Below, one piece after another: positions 31,671 through 38,606 of a stretch of 38,606 nt of DNA (position 1 is its first letter; each line of letters begins with the position of its first letter). The translations under genes were made by a program, and so were the position numbers. This DNA comes from Candidatus Bacteroides merdipullorum (lineage in GTDB: Bacteria > Bacteroidota > Bacteroidia > Bacteroidales > Bacteroidaceae): contig DXCK01000102.1 of the NCBI GenBank assembly GCA_019116045.1, positions 1 through 38,606 on the forward strand, read 5' to 3'. The notes beneath the pieces were generated by a model. It was given only the letters and a program-made list of their open reading frames with translations, ran no database searches and was not told where the DNA came from.

Positions 31671-31736
31671 ACGCCAATCACGCAAGCTCTTCGTCGCCGG
31701 TAATCATGCCGGTGAGTGACGTTGCGTAATTGGCGT
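31671..31736. repeat. Inverted repeat downstream of fabD
   Basis: ACGCCAATCACGCAA (31671-31685) and TTGCGTAATTGGCGT (31722-31736) form a 15-bp stem with one mismatch; the inner part pairs further (CGCCGG...CCGGTG). The arms have a 9-bp rhythm similar to the 22735-22841 element. It probably terminates the fabD transcript. Confidence 0.65.
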
Positions 31737-31778
31737 AATCAGTGTTTTAATCCCGCGGATATGCGGAGGGCTGGGGCG

Positions 31779-32666
31779 TCAGGCGATGCCGTGTGCAGGC
31801 ACCGAGGCGTCAATCTTCTTGATAAGGCCCTGCAGCACGGCTCCGGGTCCGCACTCGGTAAAGTCCGTTGCGCCGTCGGCAATCATGTTCTTCACCGTCT
31901 GCGTCCATCGAACGGAGGCCGTCAGTTGGGCCACAAGGTTCTTCTTAATCTCCGCCGGGTCGGTATGGGGCAGGGCGTCGACGTTCTGATACACCGGGCA
32001 ATGGGGCTTGTGAATCTCCGTCGCCTCGATAGCGGCAGCCAGTTCGGCCCGTGCCGGCTCCATCAGTGGGCTGTGGAATGCGCCTCCCACCTTTAGCGGC
32101 AATGCGCGCTTGGCACCGGCAGCCTTCATCCGTTCGCACGCCTGGTTGATGCCTTCGATGGAACCGGAGATGACAATCTGGCCCGGGCAGTTGAAGTTGG
32201 CAGCCACGCACACCTCGCCTTCGGCCTGCACCTGTGCGCAGATTTCCTCCACCTTCTCGTCTGGCAGGGCGATGATGGCGGCCATCGTCGACGGACGGGC
32301 TTCGCACGCCTTCTGCATAGCCATGGCGCGGGCATACACCAGCTTCAGTCCGTCCTCAAACGTCAATGCGCCGGCAGCCACCAGGGCCGAGAACTCGCCC
32401 AGCGAGTGTCCGGCGGTCATCTCCGGGCGGAAACCTTCGCCCATGCACAAGGCCGATATGACCGAGTGTAGGAAGACGGCGGGCTGCGTCACCTTCGTCT
32501 GACGCAGGTCTTCGTCCGTTCCGTTGAACATGATGTCCGTGATGCGGTAGCCCAAGATATCGTTGGCCTTCTCAAACAGTTCTTTGGCCAGGGGCGAGTT
32601 GTCATACAAGTCTTTTCCCATGCCCACGAATTGGGCACCTTGTCCGGGGAATACAAATGCTTTCAT
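31779..32666 (-). CDS. fabD: Malonyl-CoA:ACP transacylase
   Basis: 295 residues, full length for FabD. It loads malonyl groups from CoA onto acyl carrier protein for fatty acid elongation in the cytoplasm. Diagnostic sequence: FPGQGAQFVGMGKDLY at the N-terminus, TQPAVFLHS, the nucleophile elbow AGHSLGEFSAL (catalytic Ser), the arginine region LVYARAMAMQKAC, and KVGGAFHSPLMEPA with the catalytic His. It has a promoter element at 32704-32711 and ends before the HU-family gene. Confidence 0.96.
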   Translation of the reverse strand: MKAFVFPGQGAQFVGMGKDLYDNSPLAKELFEKANDILGYRITDIMFNGTDEDLRQTKVTQPAVFLHSVISALCMGEGFRPEMTAGHSLGEFSALVAAGALTFEDGLKLVYARAMAMQKACEARPSTMAAIIALPDEKVEEICAQVQAEGEVCVAANFNCPGQIVISGSIEGINQACERMKAAGAKRALPLKVGGAFHSPLMEPARAELAAAIEATEIHKPHCPVYQNVDALPHTDPAEIKKNLVAQLTASVRWTQTVKNMIADGATDFTECGPGAVLQGLIKKIDASVPAHGIA

Positions 32667-32703
32667 ATTTCTTTCCGATTATAAAAAGATTAATTAGATG
32701 GGG

Positions 32704-32711
32704 CAAAGGTA
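32704..32711 (-). promoter_or_regulatory. Bacteroides -7 promoter element for fabD
   Basis: TACCTTTG on the minus strand, 37 bases before the ATG at 32666. Confidence 0.55.
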
Positions 32712-32808
32712 GGTCTTTTCCGCCGAATAGCCACACAAATGCCCGTTTTTTCTCCCTCTCCCCCGCTTATTTGTCTTTCATGCCCCAAGCCTGTTTCCCC
32801 TGTTCCCC

Positions 32809-32885
32809 TATATTGTATGTTGTATGATAACCATTTATTGTATCCTATACTATAAGACTTATTGTATATATTGTACTTTATAAGA
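32809..32885. promoter_or_regulatory. AT-rich region with repeated TATTGTAT, candidate xylose-regulator operators
   Basis: The 329-base gap between fabD and the regulator gene holds no gene. TATTGTAT recurs at 32811, 32836 and 32860, with a TATTGTAC at 32869, and ATAAGACTTAT (32852-32862) is a small palindrome. Located 80-160 bp upstream of the regulator promoter, these are plausible binding sites for the NUDIX regulator, by position only. Confidence 0.35.
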
Positions 32886-32965
32886 TATGTATATGATTGA
32901 GGAATAGTGTTTTATAACATATTATTTTATCCTTTTCTCGTATTGCATATTCAGAAAAGTAACTC

Positions 32966-32973
32966 TATCTTTG
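32966..32973 (+). promoter_or_regulatory. Bacteroides -7 promoter element for the xylose operon
   Basis: TATCTTTG, 22 bases before the regulator ATG at 32996. No further TAnnTTTG match was seen before xylB, xylA or xylE, which suggests one long transcript. Confidence 0.6.
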
Positions 32974-32995
32974 CGGCGTTCTAATAAAATTCTTC

Positions 32996-33733
32996 ATGCA
33001 AAACAAGAATCAATCACCCAACCAGCCCTTGGCCAATAACCACATCTCCGTGGATTGCGTAGTGATAGGCTTTGATGGCGAACAACTGAAAGTCCTCTTG
33101 ATACGCCGCATGGGCGAGGAGCAAGGAGAAGTCTTCCATGACATGAAACTGCCCGGCAGTCTTATCTACATGGACGAAGACCTGGACGACGCAGCAGCCC
33201 GCGTATTGAACGAATTGACCGGCTTGAAGAATGTCCGCCTGGTCCAATTCAAGGCTTTTGGCTCCAAAGACCGCACGAAAAACCCCAAAGATGTACATTG
33301 GCTGGAGCGTGCCATGCAGTCTAAAGTCGAACGGATAGTCACCATCGCCTATCTCTCATTAGTGAAGATTGACCGTGCACTGAACCGGGACTTGGACGAC
33401 TATCAAGCCTGTTGGGTGACGCTGCAAGATATAGGCGATTTGGCCTTCGACCACAATCTCATTATCAAAGAAGCGATGGCATACATCCGTCAGTACATAG
33501 ATGCAAATCCGGCCGCATTGTTCGACCTATTGCCGAGGAAGTTTACAGCATCACAATTACGCACGCTTTACGAACTGGTCTACAACAAAGCAGTAGACGT
33601 CCGTAATTTCCATAAGAAAATAGCACTGATGGAATATGTCATTCCGTTAGAAGAAAGACAACAAGGAGTGGCACATCGCGCAGCTCGTTTCTATCGTTTC
33701 GACAAGAAAATCTATAATAAGACGAGACGTTAA
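32996..33733 (+). CDS. NUDIX-domain transcriptional regulator of xylose use (NrtR family)
   Basis: 245 residues. The N-terminal NUDIX-fold domain (residues about 15-150) has a degenerate Nudix box: GSLIYMDEDLDDAAARVLNELTGL lacks the REXXEE glutamates needed for hydrolysis, so it likely binds an effector instead of cleaving it. The C-terminal winged helix (about 175-240, LLPRKFTASQLRTLYELVYNKAVDVRNFHKKI and a basic tail) binds DNA. In Bacteroides, NrtR-type regulators of this kind control xylose genes, and the next three genes are xylB, xylA and xylE. It is 35 bases before xylB. Repression relieved by xylose or xylulose is the expected mode. Confidence 0.88.
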   Translation: MQNKNQSPNQPLANNHISVDCVVIGFDGEQLKVLLIRRMGEEQGEVFHDMKLPGSLIYMDEDLDDAAARVLNELTGLKNVRLVQFKAFGSKDRTKNPKDVHWLERAMQSKVERIVTIAYLSLVKIDRALNRDLDDYQACWVTLQDIGDLAFDHNLIIKEAMAYIRQYIDANPAALFDLLPRKFTASQLRTLYELVYNKAVDVRNFHKKIALMEYVIPLEERQQGVAHRAARFYRFDKKIYNKTRR

Positions 33734-33768
33734 GCATCGGATAATTCATCATAAGCATCATTCAATAT

Positions 33769-35253
33769 ATGTATTTATTAGGATATGACATCGGCAGTTC
33801 GTCTGTCAAGGCGAGCTTGGTAAATGCAGAGACCGGAAAGTGTGTTGCTTCGGCTTTCTACCCCAAAAATGAAGCACCCATTATAGCTGTATGCCAAGGA
33901 TGGGCGGAACAAGACCCGCAGATGTGGTGGGATAACTTGAAATTAGCCACGCAGGCCGTTTTGAATGATTCGGGCATAGAACCTGAAGATATTCGGGCTA
34001 TTGGCATTTCGTATCAAATGCATGGACTGATATGTGTAGATCACGAACAACGAGTATTGCGTCCGGCCATCATCTGGTGTGATTCAAGGGCTGTTCCTTA
34101 TGGTCAGCGTGCTTTTAGAGAGTTGGGAGAGGAAATCTGCTTGTCACATTTGCTCAATTCTCCGGGCAATTTTACAGCCTCCAAACTGGCATGGGTGAAA
34201 GAAAACGAACCAGAGATATACGAAAAGATATATAAGATTATGCTGCCAGGCGATTATATCGCTATGCGTTTGAGTGGAGAAATCTGTACGACAGTATCAG
34301 GATTATCGGAGGGCATGTTTTGGGATTTCAAAGAAAACTGTATAGCTCATTTCTTAATGGATTATTATGGTTTCGATGAGAGTCTGATAGCCGATGTCCG
34401 CCCAACTTTTGCCGAGCAGGGGCGTGTCAGTGCGGAGGCCGCGCAGGCATTGGGGCTGAAGGCTGGGATTCCTATCACGTACCGGGCTGGAGACCAACCC
34501 AACAATGCGCTTTCATTGAATGTATTCAATCCGGGAGAGATCGCGTCGACGGCAGGCACCAGTGGTGTGGTGTACGGTGTGAACGGATGTGTCAATTATG
34601 ATCCGCAAAGTAGAGTGAACACGTTTGCTCATGTAAACCATACGCCTAATCAAACTCGTCTGGGAGTTTTACTTTGCATCAATGGTACAGGTATATTGAA
34701 TTCGTGGATAAAGCGCAATGTCGTTCCAGCAGGAATATCGTATGCTGAAATGAATGATTTGGCTGCCCAAGTGCCAGTCGGAAGTGCAGGAGTTAGTATC
34801 TTGCCTTTCGGAAATGGTGCAGAACGTATGTTAGGAAACAGCGAGATGGGGTGTTCGGTGTATCATGTAAATTTTAATGTTCATGACCGTCGGCATCTAA
34901 TACGGGCTGCGCAAGAAGGTATCGTTTTTTCCTTTAAATATGGTATAGATATAATGGAGCAAATGGGAATATCGGTGACAAATATTCATGCAGGGCATGC
35001 CAATATGTTTTTAAGTCCCATTTTCCGTGATACTTTAGCTGGTATAACAGGAGCCACCATAGAATTATATGATACGGATGGGGCAGTGGGGGCAGCTAGA
35101 GGTGCAGGCATTGGTGCGGGCATCTATAAAAATAGCCAAGAAGCTTTTGCAATGTTGGAGAGATTGGCTGTTGTCGAACCAGACATTTGTGAGAAGCAAG
35201 CGTATGTCGATGCTTACGAACGTTGGAAACGATGTTTGGAGAGCGATGTTTAA
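33769..35253 (+). CDS. xylB: Xylulokinase
   Basis: 494 residues, FGGY kinase family. It phosphorylates D-xylulose with ATP to xylulose 5-phosphate, linking xylose to the pentose phosphate pathway. Features: N-terminal phosphate-binding LLGYDIGSSSVKASLV, GISYQMHGLICVD (sugar-binding MHG), WCDSRAVP, catalytic aspartate in TYRAGDQPNNALSLN, and the C-terminal ATP-binding NIHAGHANMFLSPIF and DTDGAVGAARGAGIGAG. Lower GC than genes to the left. It follows the regulator by 35 bases and precedes xylA by 85. Confidence 0.95.
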   Translation: MYLLGYDIGSSSVKASLVNAETGKCVASAFYPKNEAPIIAVCQGWAEQDPQMWWDNLKLATQAVLNDSGIEPEDIRAIGISYQMHGLICVDHEQRVLRPAIIWCDSRAVPYGQRAFRELGEEICLSHLLNSPGNFTASKLAWVKENEPEIYEKIYKIMLPGDYIAMRLSGEICTTVSGLSEGMFWDFKENCIAHFLMDYYGFDESLIADVRPTFAEQGRVSAEAAQALGLKAGIPITYRAGDQPNNALSLNVFNPGEIASTAGTSGVVYGVNGCVNYDPQSRVNTFAHVNHTPNQTRLGVLLCINGTGILNSWIKRNVVPAGISYAEMNDLAAQVPVGSAGVSILPFGNGAERMLGNSEMGCSVYHVNFNVHDRRHLIRAAQEGIVFSFKYGIDIMEQMGISVTNIHAGHANMFLSPIFRDTLAGITGATIELYDTDGAVGAARGAGIGAGIYKNSQEAFAMLERLAVVEPDICEKQAYVDAYERWKRCLESDV

Positions 35254-35338
35254 TATTCAAGGTCATTGATTTTTTTTATCTAATTATATTATTCAACCGT
35301 GCTGTCGCATAGACGGCGCAATAAAAAACACATTATAT

Positions 35339-36655
35339 ATGGCTACAAAAGAGTATTTCCCGGAAATAGGGAAGATTAAGTTTGAAGGTAAAGAGAGTAG
35401 AAATCCATTGGCTTATCGGTATTATGATGCAGAGAAGATTGTCATGGGAAAGAAAATGAAAGATTGGTTGAAGTTTTCCATGGCTTGGTGGCATACATTG
35501 TGTGCCGAAGGAGGCGACCAGTTTGGTGGAGGGACAAAGAAATTCCCATGGAATGATGTCTCTGATGCTTTAGAAGCAGCAAAGCATAAAGCTGATGCAG
35601 GTTTTGAAATCATGCAGAAGTTAGGCATAGAATATTATTGTTTCCATGACGTTGACTTGTGTGCCGAGGCTGATACCATTGAACAATATGAAGCCAATAT
35701 GAAAGAAATAGTGGCATATTTAAAGAAAAAACAAGAAGAAACCGGTATCAAACTGTTGTGGGGAACAGCTAACGTTTTTGGACATGCACGATATATGAAT
35801 GGGGCAGCTACTAATCCTGATTTTAATGTTGTGGCTCGTGCTGCTGTGCAGATTAAGAATGCCATTGACGCTACTATCGAGTTAGGAGGAACAAACTACG
35901 TTTTTTGGGGAGGGCGTGAAGGATATATGTCGCTCCTGAATACCGACCAGAAGCGTGAGAAAGAACATTTGGCTCAGATGCTTCGTGTCGCTCGTGATTA
36001 TGCACGGGCACATGGATTTACCGGTACATTCTTGGTAGAGCCGAAACCAATGGAGCCTATGAAGCATCAGTATGACGTGGATACGGAAACGGTCATAGGT
36101 TTCTTGCGTGCACACGGATTGGACAAAGACTTTAAAGTGAATATAGAAGTAAATCATGCTACTTTGGCTGGTCATACATTTGAGCATGAACTGTGTGTGG
36201 CTGTGGACAACGATATGTTGGGTTCGATAGATGCCAATAGGGGTGATTATCAGAATGGATGGGACACAGACCAGTTCCCCATAAATAATTATGAGTTGAT
36301 ACAAGCTATGATGCAGGTCATCCGAAACGGTGGTTTTCACAATGGGGGGACGAACTTCGATGCAAAGACGCGCCGTAACTCTACGGATTTAGAAGATATT
36401 TTTATTGCTCATATCGCAGGTATGGATGCTATGGCTCGGGCACTAGAGAGTGCTGCACGGTTACTTGAGGAGTCACCTTACAGACACATGTTGGCCGAGA
36501 GATATGCTTCTTTTGACAGTGGTAAAGGCAAAGAGTTTGAAGAAGGCCGCTTGACTTTGGAAGATCTAGCAGCTTATGCCAAGCAACAAGGTGAGCCGAA
36601 GCAAATCAGTGGTAAACAGGAATTATATGAGGCCATTGTAAATATGTATGCATGA
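35339..36655 (+). CDS. xylA: Xylose isomerase
   Basis: 438 residues, full length for the group II enzyme. It interconverts D-xylose and D-xylulose with two divalent metals. The active-site signatures are all present: [12 protein letters not shown] (catalytic His and Asp), [40 protein letters not shown] (metal-binding Glu), [18 protein letters not shown] (metal-binding His) and [18 protein letters not shown] (metal-binding Asp). It is in the middle of the xylose operon, between the kinase and the symporter. The 85-base gap upstream has a weak hairpin (GCTGTC/GACGGC near 35302) and no promoter element. Confidence 0.97.
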   Translation: MATKEYFPEIGKIKFEGKESRNPLAYRYYDAEKIVMGKKMKDWLKFSMAWWHTLCAEGGDQFGGGTKKFPWNDVSDALEAAKHKADAGFEIMQKLGIEYYCFHDVDLCAEADTIEQYEANMKEIVAYLKKKQEETGIKLLWGTANVFGHARYMNGAATNPDFNVVARAAVQIKNAIDATIELGGTNYVFWGGREGYMSLLNTDQKREKEHLAQMLRVARDYARAHGFTGTFLVEPKPMEPMKHQYDVDTETVIGFLRAHGLDKDFKVNIEVNHATLAGHTFEHELCVAVDNDMLGSIDANRGDYQNGWDTDQFPINNYELIQAMMQVIRNGGFHNGGTNFDAKTRRNSTDLEDIFIAHIAGMDAMARALESAARLLEESPYRHMLAERYASFDSGKGKEFEEGRLTLEDLAAYAKQQGEPKQISGKQELYEAIVNMYA

Positions 36656-36664
36656 CCCTGAAGA

Positions 36665-36710
36665 GAAAGGGTGAAGACGGAGGTAATTTCCTCGCGGTTT
36701 TAGCCCTTTC
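36665..36710 (+). promoter_or_regulatory. Hairpin between xylA and xylE
   Basis: GAAAGGG (36665-36671) pairs with CCCTTTC (36704-36710), with a nested GAGG/CCTC pair inside. No T-run follows, so it is more likely an mRNA processing or stability element between xylA and xylE than a terminator. Confidence 0.4.
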
Positions 36711-36746
36711 TTCATTTGATTTATAACTATCAACCCATTTAGTATC

Positions 36747-38225
36747 ATGAATCATACAGACAAAGGAAGTATATCTTATCTTTTTTCCATTGTGCTTGTG
36801 GCTGTGTTGGGAGGTCTTCTGTTCGGCTATGACACGGCTGTCATTTCCGGGGCAGAGAAAGGACTGCAAGCTTTCTTCTTAGGTGCTCAAGATTTTATCT
36901 ATACAGACGGATGGCATGGCTTTACTTGTGCCAGCGCATTGATTGGCTGTGTCATTGGAAGTGCTATGTCAGGTTATTGTGCCAGTGGTTGGGGGCGCAA
37001 ACGTTCTCTTATTCTGGCCGGTATTTTATTTTTCATTTCGGCTTTGGGCTCAATGGAGCCGGAGTTCCTCTTTTTCCGTCATGGCGAACCTAGTTTTGGC
37101 TTGTTGATAGCTTTCAACATTTACCGCATTATTGGAGGTGTAGGCGTGGGATTGGCTTCTGCTATCTGTCCTATGTATATTGCCGAGGTGGCTCCGAGCC
37201 GTATCCGTGGCACGTTGGTATCGTGGAATCAATTCGCCATCATTTTTGGCCAATTAGTGGTTTATATGGTCAATTTCCTAATATTGGGTGAACATACGAA
37301 TCCTGTTATCGAGTCTATAGGGCAGGGAGTCAATGCAGTGGCATCAGGCAGTGACCCTTGGACTATCAGTACGGGGTGGCGCTACATGTTTGGTAGCGAA
37401 GCTTTGCCAGCAGGCCTGTTTGCAGTGCTTATTTGTTTCGTTCCCGAAACTCCGCGTTATCTTGTGATGGCTGGACGAGATGACAAGGCTCTGATAGTGT
37501 TGTGTAAAATAAACGGTAAGGTTGACGGGCATAATACTTTGTTGGAAATCAAAGAAAGTATTGGCGAACGCACGGAACGTCTTTTCACTTATGGTTTTTT
37601 AGTCATCTTTGTCGGAATCATGCTTAGTGTGTTTCAGCAGGCGGTGGGTATCAATGCGGTGTTGTATTATGCGCCACGTATCTTTGGTGATATGGGTATG
37701 GAAGACCCGATGATGCAGACAGTCATTATGGGTGTGGTAAATATATTATTTACATTGATAGCCATTTTTACTGTCGAGCGTTGGGGGCGGAAACCTTTGC
37801 TTATCACCGGGTCGATAGGTATGGCGCTAGGGGCATTCGGCGTGGCTTGTACGTTTGGGCACGCTGGACTTGGATTGGCAACCATGCTTAGCATCATGCT
37901 TTATAGTGCATCTTTTATGATGTCGTGGGGACCTATTTGCTGGGTTCTTATTGCTGAGATTTTCCCCAATACGATACGTGGAGCTGCGGTAGCCGTTGCT
38001 GTTGCTTTTCAATGGATTTTCAATTGGATTGTCAGTGCTTCATTTGTTCCGATGTTTAATATGCAGTCGGCAAGTGATCCGCATTTCGGGCATTGGTTCA
38101 CTTATACGCTTTACGGAGGGATATGTGTTTTGGCAGCCGTGTTTGTGTGGCGTCTTGTGCCGGAGACCAAAGGAAAAACTTTGGAGGATATGACAAGGCT
38201 ATGGAAAGAACGTAGACCGAGATAA
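36747..38225 (+). CDS. xylE: D-xylose/H+ symporter, MFS sugar-porter family
   Basis: 492 residues, 12 helices. Sugar-porter signatures: GGLLFGYDTAVISGAEKGLQ (helix 1 with the proton-coupling Asp), SGWGRKRSL, PETPRYLVMAGR after helix 6, FQQAVGINAVLYYAPRIFG in helix 7, GRKPLLITG, WGPICWVLIAEIFPNTIRG in helix 10 and the closing VPETKGKTLEDM. This is the standard xylose symporter and it brings xylose into the cytoplasm for XylA. Last gene of the operon; array C and the convergent AraC-type gene follow. Confidence 0.94.
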   Translation: MNHTDKGSISYLFSIVLVAVLGGLLFGYDTAVISGAEKGLQAFFLGAQDFIYTDGWHGFTCASALIGCVIGSAMSGYCASGWGRKRSLILAGILFFISALGSMEPEFLFFRHGEPSFGLLIAFNIYRIIGGVGVGLASAICPMYIAEVAPSRIRGTLVSWNQFAIIFGQLVVYMVNFLILGEHTNPVIESIGQGVNAVASGSDPWTISTGWRYMFGSEALPAGLFAVLICFVPETPRYLVMAGRDDKALIVLCKINGKVDGHNTLLEIKESIGERTERLFTYGFLVIFVGIMLSVFQQAVGINAVLYYAPRIFGDMGMEDPMMQTVIMGVVNILFTLIAIFTVERWGRKPLLITGSIGMALGAFGVACTFGHAGLGLATMLSIMLYSASFMMSWGPICWVLIAEIFPNTIRGAAVAVAVAFQWIFNWIVSASFVPMFNMQSASDPHFGHWFTYTLYGGICVLAAVFVWRLVPETKGKTLEDMTRLWKERRPR

Positions 38226-38280
38226 GAAAGGGACGACAGGCTTATCTATACGTTATTTGAAACCATTGTCATTGGCTATA

Positions 38281-38379
38281 TGGTATAAAATCATATACGA
38301 TGATTTAGGGAATCATGTACGATGATTTATAGAATCATATACGATGATTTCCTAAATGCTATCCTATGATTTTATACCA
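38281..38379. repeat. 22-bp periodic array C framed by 14-bp inverted ends
   Basis: Units AATCATATACGATGATTT start at 38289, 38311 (AATCATGTAC variant), 38333 and, degenerate, 38355 (AATGCTATCCTATGATTT): exactly 22 bp apart. They share the dyad AATCAT-N5-ATGATT with array B. The ends are a perfect inverted repeat, TGGTATAAAATCAT (38281-38294) and ATGATTTTATACCA (38366-38379). It lies between the stop codons of convergent xylE and the AraC-type gene. Confidence 0.85.
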
Positions 38380-38384
38380 AAGTA

Positions 38385-38606
38385 TTACTCATATCTTCCC
38401 TGCATCCGATACTCATTCGGTGTACATCCAGCCACCTTTTTGAACAGCCGGCTCAGGTGATGCGGATATTGGAACCCCACCTCGTAGGCAATTTCGCTGA
38501 CGGTCTTGTTCGTTTCCAGCAGACGGTCTTTCACCCTGCTGATAACGGCGAAATGGATATACTCGATGGCAGATTTGCCCGTCTGCTTCTTCACAAGGTC
38601 ACCAAA
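38385..38606 (-). CDS. AraC-family transcriptional regulator, C-terminal part
   Basis: 73 residues are visible; the frame runs off the right edge (FGDLVKKQTGKSAIEYIHFA) and stops at TAA 38385-38387. It contains the end of the first and the whole second helix-turn-helix of an AraC DNA-binding domain: RVKDRLLETNKTVSEIAYEVGF, PHHLSRLFKKVAGCTPNEYR. The GTG at 38594 is not a start, since the preceding codons F-G-D-L are a conserved part of the domain. The sensor part and target are outside the window. It is convergent with xylE and may or may not concern sugar metabolism. Confidence 0.85.
   Translation of the reverse strand, partial: FGDLVKKQTGKSAIEYIHFAVISRVKDRLLETNKTVSEIAYEVGFQYPHHLSRLFKKVAGCTPNEYRMQGRYE

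Overview
The window looks like a chromosomal segment of a gut Bacteroides or close relative (Bacteroidota). The evidence is the repeated promoter element TAnnTTTG just upstream of many genes, weak or absent Shine-Dalgarno sequences, and family content: SusC-era style lipoproteins with a BACON-like domain, Porin_10-type porin, HU/DUF4469 proteins, a NUDIX-type xylose regulator with xylB-xylA-xylE, and a small FtsX/MacB-like permease set. Species cannot be named from the sequence. Base composition is uneven by eye: the middle (about 4-31 kb) is GC-rich, while the left-edge porin, the 15.3-16.9 kb pair and the xylose operon are clearly more AT-rich.

Layout. 1-1.8 kb: left-truncated porin (minus). 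2.0-6.2 kb: periplasmic-TPR histidine kinase, LuxR-type response regulator and a BACON-like lipoprotein (plus). 6.3-9.65 kb: minus-strand operon for a ferredoxin-dependent 2-oxoacid oxidoreductase (TPR protein, 2x4Fe-4S ferredoxin, alpha, a 58-residue membrane protein, beta, gamma). 9.9-12.5 kb: HU-like/DUF4469 protein and an acyl-CoA synthetase. 12.6-15.3 kb: NtrB/NtrC-like kinase and sigma-54 activator. 15.3-16.9 kb: predicted envelope protein and a lipoprotein metallophosphoesterase. 17.1-22.7 kb: permease-ATPase-permease ABC system behind a candidate sigma-54 promoter with two upstream dyads, probably the target of the NtrC-like regulator. 22.9-25.7 kb: winged-helix protein, second HU-like/DUF4469 protein, MATE exporter. 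25.8-28.3 kb: HAD phosphatase, panB, small MFS-like protein. 28.2-32.7 kb (minus): diacylglycerol kinase, RelA-type ppGpp synthetase, HU-family protein, fabD. 33.0-38.2 kb: xylose regulator, xylulokinase, xylose isomerase, xylose/H+ symporter. Right edge: C-terminus of an AraC-type regulator.

The most unusual signal is non-coding. Four intergenic arrays (9778-9887, 23321-23444, 31479-31563, 38281-38379) each have a repeat period of exactly 22 bp although three distinct unit sequences are used. Two of them share the dyad AATCAT-N5-ATGATT. Three of the four are next to HU-superfamily genes. A second group of intergenic elements is built of 7-, 8- or 9-bp iterated units, mostly arranged as large inverted repeats, and lies between genes of apparent operons. 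I know of no description of the 22-bp system, but could not search for one.
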